DNA from: Rhodobacter xanthinilyticus
GTDB taxonomy: Bacteria; Pseudomonadota; Alphaproteobacteria; Rhodobacterales; Rhodobacteraceae
Length of the DNA stretch: 64,000 nt
NCBI RefSeq assembly: GCF_001856665.1
Contig: NZ_CP017781.1
Location: forward strand, 1,955,501 to 2,019,500
Reading direction: 5' to 3'
Made by a program: the position numbers and the translations under genes. Under the pieces are notes generated by a model, which had not been told where the DNA came from, searched no databases, and saw nothing but the letters and a program-made list of their open reading frames with translations. Positions 25,551-34,039 of the stretch are shown here, piece after piece; positions within the stretch are counted from its first letter, which is position 1, and each line of letters starts with the position of its first letter.

Positions 25551-26491
25551 CTTTCCCCCTTGTTGAACGGCACCATCAGCGCCGCCGGCACCTCGGCGCG
25601 CCGCGACATGGCGACGAGCGCGAGAATCGAGAGCGCATAGGGCAGCATCAGGAACACCTGATAAGGCACCAAAGCGCCGAGCGCGGTCTGTTGCAACCGG
25701 ATTTGCAGCGCGTCGAAGGCGGCAAAGAGGATCGCGCCCAGCATCGCCTTGCCCGGCCGCCACGCGCCAAAGACCACCAGCGCGATCGCGATCCAGCCGC
25801 GCCCGTTCACCATGTCGAAAAAGAAGCTGTCGAAGGCCGAAAGCGTCAGGAACGCGCCGCCCACCGCCATCAGCCCCGAGCCCACCACCACCGCCCCAAG
25901 CCGCAGCCCGGTGACCGAGAGCCCCTGCGCCGCCACCGCCGCCGGCGCCTCGCCCGCCGCGCGCAGCGCAAGCCCCAGGGGCGTGCGGTAGAGCACGAGG
26001 CTCACGAGCCCGACGAGCCCGAAGGCGAGATAGGTCAGCGGGGTCTGCGTGAAGAGCGCGGGGCCAAGCAGCGGGATCTGCGACAGCCCCGGCACCGGCC
26101 AGGGCGCGAAAGCCACGATCTTCGGCGGCGAGGACACTTCGGGCAGTACCACCCGATAGGTGTAGAAGGTCAGCGAGGTCGCCAAGAGCGTGATGCCGAT
26201 CCCCACGACATGCTGCGAGAGCCCGAAGGGCACCGAGAGCACACCATGGAGGAGCCCAAACGCCGCGCCCGCCGCAAAGGCCACCGCCACGCCCCCCCAA
26301 AGCGGCAGCCCCGCCCAGACCGCGATCCAGCCCGCGAAAGCCCCCGCCACCATGATCCCCTCGATGCCGAGGTTCAAAACCCCCGCGCGCTCGCAGATCA
26401 GCTCGCCCATCGTCGCGAAGATGAGCGGCGAGGCGATGCGGATCGCGGCGGCCCAGAAGGCGGCCGAGGCGAGAATGTCGAAGATCTCCAT
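25547..26491 (-). CDS. ABC transporter permease, nucleoside/nucleobase (BMP system, second permease)
   Basis: The 314-residue membrane protein has about eight helices and the branch-typical ATMGELICERAGVLNLGIEGIMVAGAFAG start and VNGRGWIAIALVVFGAWRPGKAMLGAILFA block. It pairs with the permease upstream, whose stop shares one base with this start (TGATG). The system resembles nucleoside importers of the BmpA/NupPQ/YufPQ type. Confidence 0.9.
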   Translation of the reverse strand: MEIFDILASAAFWAAAIRIASPLIFATMGELICERAGVLNLGIEGIMVAGAFAGWIAVWAGLPLWGGVAVAFAAGAAFGLLHGVLSVPFGLSQHVVGIGITLLATSLTFYTYRVVLPEVSSPPKIVAFAPWPVPGLSQIPLLGPALFTQTPLTYLAFGLVGLVSLVLYRTPLGLALRAAGEAPAAVAAQGLSVTGLRLGAVVVGSGLMAVGGAFLTLSAFDSFFFDMVNGRGWIAIALVVFGAWRPGKAMLGAILFAAFDALQIRLQQTALGALVPYQVFLMLPYALSILALVAMSRRAEVPAALMVPFNKGER

Positions 26492-27540
26492 CAGTCCCTC
26501 ACCACCCGGAATTTCGTCAAGAGGATCGCCAGAACCATGAAGAGAAGCGCCGCGGCGAGCATGATATCGGCGAGATATGTCGGCACGCCTTGCGCGCGGC
26601 TCATCGCATCGGCGCCGACGAAGATCGCCGCCACAAAGAGCGCCGCCGCCACCACGCCGAGCGGATGCAACAGCGCCAGCATCGCCACCACGATGCCGCT
26701 ATAGCCATAGCCCGGGCTCAGATCGAGCGTGAGCGCGCCCTTGAGCCCCGAGACCTCGGAAAAGCCCGCAAGCCCCGCAAGCCCGCCCGACAAAAGCGCG
26801 GTTTTCAGCGTCACCGCGGTCACCGGGATCCCGGCAAAACGCGCGGCCTCGCGGTTCGCGCCCACCGCGCGCATCTCGAAGCCGAGCGTGGTGCGCGCGT
26901 TGATCACCCAGACCAGCGCCGCCGCGATCAGCGCGAGCACGAACCCCCAATGCAGCCGCAGCCCCTCGACGATCCGCGGCAGCCGCGCCTCGGGCACCAG
27001 ACGCGCCGATTTCGGCCAGCCCATGCCCATCGGGTCTTTCAGCGGCCCTTCGAGCAAATAGCTGACGAACAACAGGAAAATGAAGTTCAACAGAAGCGTG
27101 GTGACAACCTCGTCGACGCCGAGCCGGGTTTTGAGCACCGCCGGCCCGAAGAGCAGCGCCGCCCCCGCCAGCATCGCCACCGCGCAGATCAAGGGCAGCA
27201 GAAGCGGCGCGGGCAAGGGCAGAGCGCCGGTGCCGAGCACCGCAGTGACCAGCGCGCCCGCGTAAAGCTGCGCCTCGGCGCCGATGTTCCACAGCTTCGC
27301 GCGAAACGCCACCGCCACGGCAAGGCCGGTGAAGATCAGCGGCGTCGCGCGGTTGAGCGTCTCGAGGGCGGCAAATTTCGAGCCGACCGCGCCGGTCACG
27401 ATCCCGGAAAAGACCGCAAACGGCGCCCCCCCGGCGAGCCGCGCCAGCACCGCCGCGACGACAAAGGCCCCCAGAATCGCCAGCGCCGGCGGCAGGATAC
27501 GGCGCGCGAGCGAGGGCGCCGCGATCGGCTCAAGCCGCAT
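26491..27540 (-). CDS. ABC transporter permease, nucleoside/nucleobase (BMP system, first permease)
   Basis: A 349-residue membrane protein with FAALETLNRATPLIFTGLAVAVAFRAKLWNIGAEAQLYAGAL near residues 75-115, typical of the first permease in BMP-type importers, and GYGYSGIVVAMLALLHPLG late in the protein. The ATG at 27540 overlaps the end of the ATPase gene by 11 bases; upstream in-frame sequence is shadow of that gene. Confidence 0.9.
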   Translation of the reverse strand: MRLEPIAAPSLARRILPPALAILGAFVVAAVLARLAGGAPFAVFSGIVTGAVGSKFAALETLNRATPLIFTGLAVAVAFRAKLWNIGAEAQLYAGALVTAVLGTGALPLPAPLLLPLICAVAMLAGAALLFGPAVLKTRLGVDEVVTTLLLNFIFLLFVSYLLEGPLKDPMGMGWPKSARLVPEARLPRIVEGLRLHWGFVLALIAAALVWVINARTTLGFEMRAVGANREAARFAGIPVTAVTLKTALLSGGLAGLAGFSEVSGLKGALTLDLSPGYGYSGIVVAMLALLHPLGVVAAALFVAAIFVGADAMSRAQGVPTYLADIMLAAALLFMVLAILLTKFRVVRD

Positions 27541-29098
27541 GATGGGCGCCCCCCGTTTTCCCGGCCGCCGCGGGCGCGAAATGCGCCCCCGCCATCCATT
27601 CCCCCAAGGTCGCGACCGAGACCGCGCCGCGCGCAAACGGCGGGCTGAGCCGCCCCTCGGAGATCACATGGATCACATCGGACAATTTCATCACCTCGTC
27701 GAGATCCTCCGAGATCAGGAGCACCGCCGCGCCGCCATCGCGCGCCGCCGCGAGGCGGTTGTGCACATAGGTCACCGCGCCGATATCGAGCCCGCGCACC
27801 GGCTGGTTGGCGAGGATGATCCGCGGCCCGGTCTCGAGCACGCGCCCGAGGATCAGCTTTTGCATATTGCCCCCCGAGAGCAGCCGGATCCGCGTGCCGG
27901 GCCCCGGGCAGCGCACGTCATAGCCCCGGATCAGCGCCTCGGCATGGGCCCGCGCGGCGCGCCAGTCGAGCCAGCCATGGCGGGCGAAATCGCGCGCATA
28001 GGTCTCGAGGACGGCGTTCTCGGTCAGGTCGAAATCGGCGATCGTGCCGGTGCGGTGGCGGTCCTCGGGGATCCGGCCGATGCCGCGCGCGATCGCGGCG
28101 CGCGGGCTCCAGCGGGAGACCGGCGCGCCGCCGATCTCGAAGCCGCCAAGGCTCGGCGCCACCAGCCCCGAGACGAGATCGGAGAGCGCGCGCTGACCGT
28201 TGCCGGAAACGCCCGCAAGGCCGGTGATCTGGCCGGCGTGCAGCGAGAGCGTGACCTCGCGCAGCCCCGGCGCGCGGCCCTCGGGCCGGGTCGAGACCTG
28301 CGAGAGGCGCAAGAGCGCCGGCCCCGCCGGGCGCGGCGCGATCTCGCTCTCGGGCAGCGCGCCGCCCACCATCAGCGCCGCGAGCTCGGGCGCCGAGGTC
28401 TCGGCCGCGGCCCGCTCGGCCACCATCCGCCCATGGCGCAAGACCACCACCCGGTCGGCGATCGCCATCACCTCATGGAGCTTGTGCGAGATGAACACGA
28501 CCGAGAGCCCCTGCCCCACCGCCTCGCGCAGCGTCGCAAAAAGCGCGTCGCTTTCTTGCGGCGTGAGCACCGCAGTCGGCTCGTCGAGGATCAGGATCCG
28601 CGCGTCGCGGTAAAGCGCCTTGAGTATCTCGACGCGCTGACGCTCGCCCACGCTCAGCCGCCCGACCTTCGCCTCCGGGTCGACCGCGAGATGAAACCGC
28701 GCCGCGAGATCGGCGATGCGCGCACGCGCCGCGCGCGCCCCGATCCGCCCGCGCCACAGGCTCTGCGTGCCAAGGACGATGTTTTCCCAGACGGTGAGAT
28801 TGCCCGCGAGGGTGAAATGCTGATGCACCATCCCCACGCCCGCCGCGAGCGCCGCACGCGGCGCGCCGGGCGGCAGCGCCCGCCCCATCACCTCGACCGA
28901 GCCCCGGTCGGCGGTATATTGGCCGAAGAGCACGTTCATCAGCGTGGTCTTGCCCGCGCCATTCTCGCCCAGAAGAGCGAGAACCTCGCCGCGCGCAAGG
29001 CTCAGGCTGACGCCATCGAGCGCCTTGAGCGCGCCGAAGCTCTTCGAGATCTCGGACAGGCGCAGCACCACCGGCTGCGCCCCGGCTTCTTGCGCCAT
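27530..29098 (-). CDS. ABC transporter ATP-binding protein with two ABC domains (BMP system)
   Basis: A 522-residue protein with two tandem ATPase modules. The first has Walker A GENGAGKTTLMN, signature LSVGERQRVEILKAL and Walker B LILDEPTAVLTP. The second has a degenerate Walker A (GVSGNGQRALSD) and signature LSGGNMQKLILGR, as usual for sugar/nucleoside (BMP) importers. It drives uptake with the two permeases. It starts 2 bases after the binding-protein stop. Confidence 0.93.
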   Translation of the reverse strand: MAQEAGAQPVVLRLSEISKSFGALKALDGVSLSLARGEVLALLGENGAGKTTLMNVLFGQYTADRGSVEVMGRALPPGAPRAALAAGVGMVHQHFTLAGNLTVWENIVLGTQSLWRGRIGARAARARIADLAARFHLAVDPEAKVGRLSVGERQRVEILKALYRDARILILDEPTAVLTPQESDALFATLREAVGQGLSVVFISHKLHEVMAIADRVVVLRHGRMVAERAAAETSAPELAALMVGGALPESEIAPRPAGPALLRLSQVSTRPEGRAPGLREVTLSLHAGQITGLAGVSGNGQRALSDLVSGLVAPSLGGFEIGGAPVSRWSPRAAIARGIGRIPEDRHRTGTIADFDLTENAVLETYARDFARHGWLDWRAARAHAEALIRGYDVRCPGPGTRIRLLSGGNMQKLILGRVLETGPRIILANQPVRGLDIGAVTYVHNRLAAARDGGAAVLLISEDLDEVMKLSDVIHVISEGRLSPPFARGAVSVATLGEWMAGAHFAPAAAGKTGGAHHAA

Positions 29099-29100
29099 GA

Positions 29101-30129
29101 TCAGGAGGATTTCGGCTCGGAATCGTCAATGGCGACGGTGAAGGCGCCCGATTTGATCGCGGCCTCCTGCGCGGCGACCTTGTCGAGCGCGGCTTGCGGG
29201 ATCTTGCCCTCGAACGTGCCATGGGGCGCGAGCGCGCAGCCCCCGGCCTTCATGAAGGAATATTGCCCGTAATCGGCCGCGGTGAAGGCGCCCGCCTTGA
29301 CCGCCGCAATCGCCGCGTCGAGCGTCGGCTGGAAGTTCCACAGCGCCGAGGCGACCACCGTTTCGGGGTAATCGGCCTGGGTGTCGATCACATTGCCGAT
29401 CGCAAGGACACCCTTTTCCTTGGCCGCATCGGAGACCCCAAACCGCTCCGCATAGAGCAGATCGGCGCCCGCCTCGATCATCGCATAAGCGGTTTCCTTG
29501 GCCTTCGGCGGGTCGAACCACGAGCCGATGAAGCTCACCTGGAAGGTGGCATCGGGGCGGGTTTCCTTCACGCCCGCCATGAACGCATGCATCAGCCGGT
29601 TCACCTCGGGGATCGGGAAGCCGCCGACCATGCCGATATTGCCCGTCTTGGTCATCGCGCCGGCGATGATGCCGCTCAGATAGGAGGCGTCCTGGATGTA
29701 ATTGTCGAAGACCGAGAGATTGGCCAGCGCCGCATCGGGCGCGAAGGAGGAGCCCATCAGGAACGCCACCTCGGGGTATTCGGCGGCGACCTCGCGCGCC
29801 TCCTGCTCGGCGCCGAAAATCTCGCCCACGATCAGCTTGTAGCCGCTCTCGGCATATTCGCGCATCACGCGCGGGTAATCGGTATTGGCGGTGTTTTCCG
29901 AATAGGTGTAGTCGATCTCGCCGCGCTCCTTGGCCGCCATCGCCGCGACATGGATGCGCGAAACCCATTGCTGCTCGACCGGGACGGTATAGATCCCCGC
30001 GACCTTGAGCACCTCGCCCTCGGCCCGCGCACGCCCCGCGCCGAGGCCGGTCAGCGCCGCCACCGCGAGCGAGCTTTGCAGGAATGCGCGCCGCGAGGGC
30101 GCAAACGAGCGGGTCAGATCAGCAGCCAT
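29101..30129 (-). CDS. BMP family ABC transporter substrate-binding protein
   Basis: The 342-residue protein opens with a twin-arginine-like signal (PSRRAFLQSSLAVAAL; cleavage near GRARAEGE) and no lipobox. The body shows BMP/PnrA features: EYAESGYKLIVGEIF, YLSGIIAGAMTKTGNIGMVGGFPIPEVNRLMHAF and EAGADLLY. Such proteins bind nucleosides or purines in the periplasm. It is first in the five-gene transport/deaminase run and has a 203-base upstream gap for the promoter. Confidence 0.9.
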   Translation of the reverse strand: MAADLTRSFAPSRRAFLQSSLAVAALTGLGAGRARAEGEVLKVAGIYTVPVEQQWVSRIHVAAMAAKERGEIDYTYSENTANTDYPRVMREYAESGYKLIVGEIFGAEQEAREVAAEYPEVAFLMGSSFAPDAALANLSVFDNYIQDASYLSGIIAGAMTKTGNIGMVGGFPIPEVNRLMHAFMAGVKETRPDATFQVSFIGSWFDPPKAKETAYAMIEAGADLLYAERFGVSDAAKEKGVLAIGNVIDTQADYPETVVASALWNFQPTLDAAIAAVKAGAFTAADYGQYSFMKAGGCALAPHGTFEGKIPQAALDKVAAQEAAIKSGAFTVAIDDSEPKSS

Positions 30130-30332
30130 GGGGTCCTCCTCAGGGGATGTAAAGCGACCGGGGTCGGGATTCGACCGAATGGAAAAACTTTCGCCCCCCT
30201 CCGGTCAAGGCCCGCGCCGCAAGGCCCGACCGGGGCCGGAGCCGCGCGCAAACTCTCCACCCAGATCGCCGCTTTTGCAAGCACCATGGCGCGTATTTGG
30301 GCACAAACCCGCGCGACCCGGCGTCGCGGGGC
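30130..30332. promoter_or_regulatory. likely promoter region of the BMP transporter operon
   Basis: The 203 bases between the BMP gene start and the end of the thiolase gene must hold the operon promoter. GGAGGACC lies just before the ATG as ribosome site. A GACCGGGGTCGGGATTCGACC stretch with partial symmetry is near 30152-30172. No clear -35/-10 pair could be assigned. Confidence 0.4.
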
Positions 30333-31541
30333 TCAGTCGAGCCGCTCGATCGCCATCGCCGTGGCCTCGCCGCCGCCGATGCACAGGCTCGCCACCCCGC
30401 GCCGCAAGCCCCGATCGGCGAGCGCGCCCAGAAGCGTCACCAGCACCCGCGCCCCCGAGGCGCCGATCGGATGGCCAAGCGCACAGGCCCCGCCATTGAC
30501 ATTGACGCGGGCCGGATCAAGCCCGAGCGCGCGCGTGGCCGCCATCGCAACAACCGCGAAAGCCTCATTGATTTCAAAGAGATCCACGTCGTTCTTCGAC
30601 CAGCCGACGCGCGCCAGAAGCCGCTCCATCGCGCCGATCGGTGCGGTCGGGAATCGCGCCGGCGCATCGGCGAAACTCGCATGCCCCACGATCCGCGCAA
30701 GCGGCCTGAGCCCCCGCGCCTCGGCCTCGGAAGCGCGCATCAAGATCAGCGCCGCCGCCCCGTCCGAGATCGAGGAGCTGTTCGCCGCCGTCACCGTGCC
30801 CCCCGCCCGGAAGGCGGGCTTGAGCTGCGGGATCTTCTCGGGCCGCGCGAGCCCGGGCTGCTCGTCGATCGCCACCTCGACCGCGCCCGCCCGCCCCGAA
30901 ACCGCCACCGGCGCGATCTCGGCCCGAAACCGCCCCTCGGCGATCGCGGCCTGCGCGCGCGCCAGAGACTGCAGCGCAAACGCATCCTGATCCTCGCGCG
31001 AAAAGCCGAATTCCTCGGCGCAATCCTCGGCGAAGGTGCCCATCAGGCGGCCCTTGTCATAGGCGTCCTCGAGCCCATCGAGGAACATGTGATCGAGCAC
31101 CGCCCCATGCCCCATCCGCAGCCCGGCCCGCGCTTTCGGCAAAAGATAGGGCGCGTTCGACATGCTCTCCATGCCCCCCGCGACCACCACCCGCGCCGAA
31201 CCCGCCGCGATCAGATCGGCGCCGAACATCGCCGCCTTCATCCCCGAGCCGCACATCTTGTTGACGGTCGTCGCCCCCGCCCCAAGCGGTAGCCCCGCCC
31301 CGAGCGCGGCCTGCCGCGCCGGCGCCTGGCCCTGGCCCGCGGGCAGAACGCAGCCCATCACCACCTCCTCGACCGCCTCGGCCGCGAGCCCCGCCCCCAT
31401 CGGCCCCGCGCCAAGCGCGCCATGGATCGCCACCGCGCCAAGCTCGGCCGCCGCAAGCGCCCCGAGCGCGCCCTGAAAGCCCCCCATCGGCGTGCGCGCC
31501 GCCCCCACGATCACCACCGGATCCATCTCGCCCCCGCTCAT
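30333..31541 (-). CDS. acetyl-CoA C-acyltransferase (thiolase)
   Basis: The 402-residue enzyme has the thiolase active-site Cys in [10 protein letters not shown] (about residue 97), the [11 protein letters not shown] segment, [18 protein letters not shown] with catalytic His, and the C-terminal [10 protein letters not shown] with catalytic Cys. It carries out thiolytic cleavage or condensation of acyl-CoA. Its ATG overlaps the upstream dehydrogenase stop by ATGA, so the two enzymes probably act together in beta-oxidation of a specific acyl chain. Confidence 0.93.
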   Translation of the reverse strand: MSGGEMDPVVIVGAARTPMGGFQGALGALAAAELGAVAIHGALGAGPMGAGLAAEAVEEVVMGCVLPAGQGQAPARQAALGAGLPLGAGATTVNKMCGSGMKAAMFGADLIAAGSARVVVAGGMESMSNAPYLLPKARAGLRMGHGAVLDHMFLDGLEDAYDKGRLMGTFAEDCAEEFGFSREDQDAFALQSLARAQAAIAEGRFRAEIAPVAVSGRAGAVEVAIDEQPGLARPEKIPQLKPAFRAGGTVTAANSSSISDGAAALILMRASEAEARGLRPLARIVGHASFADAPARFPTAPIGAMERLLARVGWSKNDVDLFEINEAFAVVAMAATRALGLDPARVNVNGGACALGHPIGASGARVLVTLLGALADRGLRRGVASLCIGGGEATAMAIERLD

Positions 31542-32305
31542 TTCGGCGCCATCCGAAGCGCCCCGTCGAGCCGGATCACTTCGCCGTTAAGCATCTGATT
31601 TTCCATGATATGCCGCACGAGCGCCGCATATTCCGCCGCCCGCCCGAGCCGCGAGGGGAAGGGCACCGAGGCGCCAAGCGAGGCCTGCACCTCCGCCGGC
31701 AGCCCGGCCATCATCGGCGTCTCGAAAATCCCCGGCGCGATGGTCATCACCCGGATCCCCGAGCGCGCAAGCTCGCGCGCGGCGGGCAGCGTCAGCGCCG
31801 CCACCCCGCCCTTCGAGGCCGCATAGGCCGCCTGGCCGATCTGGCCATCGAACGCCGCGATCGAGGCGGTGTTGATGATCACCCCGCGCTCGCCGCCCGG
31901 GCCCGGCGCATTCCCCGCCATCTGCGCCGCAGCAAGGCGCAACATGTTGAAAGTGCCCGTCAAATTCACCGCGATCGCGCGCGCGAACCGCTCGAGATCA
32001 TGCGGCCCCTCGCGCCCCACGATCTTCTCGCCCGGCGCGATCCCGGCGCAATTGACCAGCCCGTCGAGCCGCCCGAAGGCCTCCACCGCCGCCGCAATCG
32101 CCGCCGCGCCCTCGGTCGCGCTCGTCACATCGGTGCGCTGAAACCGCGCCGCCCCGCCGAGCTCGGCCGCCATCGCCGCCCCCGCCTCGGCGTTCACATC
32201 GATCAGGAGCGCGCGCCCGCCGCCCTCGACCACCATCCGCGCCACCGCCGCGCCGAGCCCCGAGCCCGCGCCGGTGATCGCGATCACGCTTTCGCTGATC
32301 TGCAT
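31538..32305 (-). CDS. short-chain dehydrogenase, 3-hydroxyacyl-CoA dehydrogenase type II-like
   Basis: A 255-residue Rossmann enzyme with the NAD motif [11 protein letters not shown] (residues 10-20), [23 protein letters not shown], catalytic Tyr/Lys in YAASKGGV, and the [13 protein letters not shown] loop characteristic of HSD17B10-like 3-hydroxyacyl-CoA dehydrogenases. It would supply the 3-ketoacyl-CoA that the thiolase cleaves. GGGAGG lies before the ATG at 32305. Divergent from an AraC regulator across 118 bases. Confidence 0.9.
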   Translation of the reverse strand: MQISESVIAITGAGSGLGAAVARMVVEGGGRALLIDVNAEAGAAMAAELGGAARFQRTDVTSATEGAAAIAAAVEAFGRLDGLVNCAGIAPGEKIVGREGPHDLERFARAIAVNLTGTFNMLRLAAAQMAGNAPGPGGERGVIINTASIAAFDGQIGQAAYAASKGGVAALTLPAARELARSGIRVMTIAPGIFETPMMAGLPAEVQASLGASVPFPSRLGRAAEYAALVRHIMENQMLNGEVIRLDGALRMAPK

Positions 32306-32423
32306 CGCATCCTCCCTCAGGCCGCCCTCCCCGGCGGCGGCGTCAGATTGCACCGCAATTGACTTGCAAACAATGACATCCCGGCTCCAATATCGTGAGC
32401 GAGACTGTCACCCCGGAGACAAG

Positions 32424-33458
32424 ATGCTCCCCCGCCGCACCATCGCCCCCGGTTTTGTCGAGGATGCGCTCGCCGCGCTGATCGCGGCCGGCGGCGCGCC
32501 CGAGGCCGTGCTCGGCCCGCTCGGCCTCACCGCCCCGGTGAGCCATCCGATCTCGCATGAGCTTTACGGGCGGCTCTGGCGGCGGATCGCGCGGGCGATC
32601 GGCTGCGAATTCTTCGGCCTTGGCGCGCGCCCGATGCGGCCGGGGGCCTTTGCGCTGATGGCGCAGGCCGCGCTCCATGCGCCAAGCCTCGAGGCCGCGC
32701 TGCGCCGGATGCTCGAATTCCTGACCATCGTGCTCGATGCGCCCGCCGGGCGGCTCACCCAGGCCGAGGGCCGCGCGACGATCACCCTGAGCGGCCCCGC
32801 GCCGCGCAGCGCCTTCGCCGACCGGACCTATTGGCTGATCGTGATGGGGCTGGCGTGCTGGCTCACGGGGCGGCGGATCGCGCTCGCGCAGGTCGATTTC
32901 GCCTGCGCCGCGCCCCCCGACCGGGGCGATTACCGGCAGTTTTTCGGCGCGCCGGTGCGGTTTGAGGCGGAGGTCAGCGCGCTGGGCTTCGATGCGCGCT
33001 ATCTCGCCCTCGCGCCGATCCGCTCGGAAGCCGCGCTTGGCGCCTTTCTGCGCGAGGCGCCGGGGAATTTATTGGTGCGCTACCGCCATGATCAGGGGAT
33101 CTCCGGCCAGATCCGTGCGCGCCTGCGCAGCCTGCCCGCCGCGCGCTGGCCCAGCCACGAGACCGCCGCGCGCGATCTTGGCCTCTCGCCCGCGACGCTG
33201 CGCCGGCGGCTCGCGGCGGAGGGGCAGAGCTTCGCCGCGATCCGCGACGAGCTGCGCGCGCGCCGCGCCGAGGAGATGCTGCGCGACGGCGCGCTGGGGA
33301 TCGCGCAGATCGCGGCCGAGCTCGGCTATAGCGAGCCGAGCGCCTTTCACCGCGCCTTTCGCGGCTGGCGCGGCACCAGCCCGGCGGCCTTCCGCGCCGC
33401 TCAGGCGCAGCAACACCCCGCCCCGCAGGAGCCCCCGAGCGCCGCCGTATCGCCATAG
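32424..33458 (+). CDS. AraC family regulator with arabinose-binding-like N-terminal domain (OruR type)
   Basis: The 344-residue protein has the N-terminal helical domain of OruR/ArgR-like AraC regulators (HELYGRLWRRIARAIGCEFFGLGARPMRPGAF, about 38-70) and a C-terminal double helix-turn-helix (TAARDLGLSPATLRRRLAAEGQSF; IAQIAAELGYSEPSAFHRAFRGWRGTSPAAFR). It faces the dehydrogenase-thiolase pair and probably controls it. GGAG lies 7 bases before the ATG. Its 3' end overlaps the convergent rhodanese gene by 58 bases. Confidence 0.88.
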   Translation: MLPRRTIAPGFVEDALAALIAAGGAPEAVLGPLGLTAPVSHPISHELYGRLWRRIARAIGCEFFGLGARPMRPGAFALMAQAALHAPSLEAALRRMLEFLTIVLDAPAGRLTQAEGRATITLSGPAPRSAFADRTYWLIVMGLACWLTGRRIALAQVDFACAAPPDRGDYRQFFGAPVRFEAEVSALGFDARYLALAPIRSEAALGAFLREAPGNLLVRYRHDQGISGQIRARLRSLPAARWPSHETAARDLGLSPATLRRRLAAEGQSFAAIRDELRARRAEEMLRDGALGIAQIAAELGYSEPSAFHRAFRGWRGTSPAAFRAAQAQQHPAPQEPPSAAVSP

Positions 33459-33787
33459 GTCGGAAAGCCCTTCGCCACCCAGCGCGCAAGCCCCGGGTTC
33501 ATCGCCGCGACCCGCTCAAAGCCTTGATAAAGCAGGAAATACCCAGCCTTCTTCGCGCCCTCCGGGGTCTCGGCCACGGCGATGATCTGGCGGCCCTGCG
33601 GCAGCTCGCCCAGCCGCTCCTCCAGCGCCTCGAGCGGGATCGCGATCACCTTGCAGCCCGCAAACCCCACCCGCGCGACATCCGCCGCCGCGCGCAGATC
33701 GAGGAGCACCGCGCCATCGCCAAGCGCCTTGCGGCTCGAGGTCGGGCACATCTCACGAAGCTCCGGCAGTTCCTTGAAATCGTTCAT
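33401..33787 (-). CDS. rhodanese-like protein lacking the usual active-site cysteine
   Basis: The 128-residue protein has a rhodanese fold pattern (GDGAVLLDLRAAADVARVGFAGCKVIAIPLEAL; then QIIAVAET, KKAGYFLLYQGF and the end MNPGLARWVAKGFPT). The loop after QIIAVAE, where sulfurtransferases carry Cys, reads TPEGAKKAG. Instead a cysteine-rich tail CGAGCCCA closes the protein. It is last in an arsR-permease-thiol protein operon, so a metal(loid)-binding or thiol role is a reasonable guess. A clear GAGGGGGA ribosome site supports the start. Confidence 0.8.
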   Translation of the reverse strand: MNDFKELPELREMCPTSSRKALGDGAVLLDLRAAADVARVGFAGCKVIAIPLEALEERLGELPQGRQIIAVAETPEGAKKAGYFLLYQGFERVAAMNPGLARWVAKGFPTYGDTAALGGSCGAGCCCA

Positions 33788-33797
33788 ATTTTCCCCC

Positions 33798-34028
33798 TCA
33801 CGCCAGCCAGCCCCGGACCATCTCCGCCGCCGGCACCGAGCCCTTGTGCACCACCTTGCCGTCGATCACGACCGCCGGCGTCGACATCACCCCATAGCCC
33901 ACGATCGCGCGCATCTCCTCGACCTTCTCGAGCGCGATCTCCGCCCCCGTCTCGGCGGCGATCTTCTCGATCAGATCGACCGTCGCGCGGCATTTCGCAC
34001 AGCCTGTCCCGAGCACCTTGATATCCAT
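33798..34028 (-). CDS. small redox-active disulfide (thioredoxin-like) protein
   Basis: A 76-residue thioredoxin-fold protein of the MTH895/TM0996 glutaredoxin-like family, with the site GTGCAKCRATVDLI (CAKC at residues 10-13) and the later MSTPAVVIDGKVVHKG segment with cis-Pro. These proteins commonly follow ArsP/YraQ-type permeases and are thought to reduce or hand on thiol-bound metalloids. AAGGATAA lies before the ATG. It is 11 bases downstream of the permease. Confidence 0.88.
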   Translation of the reverse strand: MDIKVLGTGCAKCRATVDLIEKIAAETGAEIALEKVEEMRAIVGYGVMSTPAVVIDGKVVHKGSVPAAEMVRGWLA

Positions 34029-34039
34029 GATTTATCCTT

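Noticed and set aside
24270-26300. 676-codon fusion of a membrane part to the deaminase
   Set aside because: The first 250 codons are out of frame with the real permease and low-complexity; the deaminase has its own start in an ATGA overlap.
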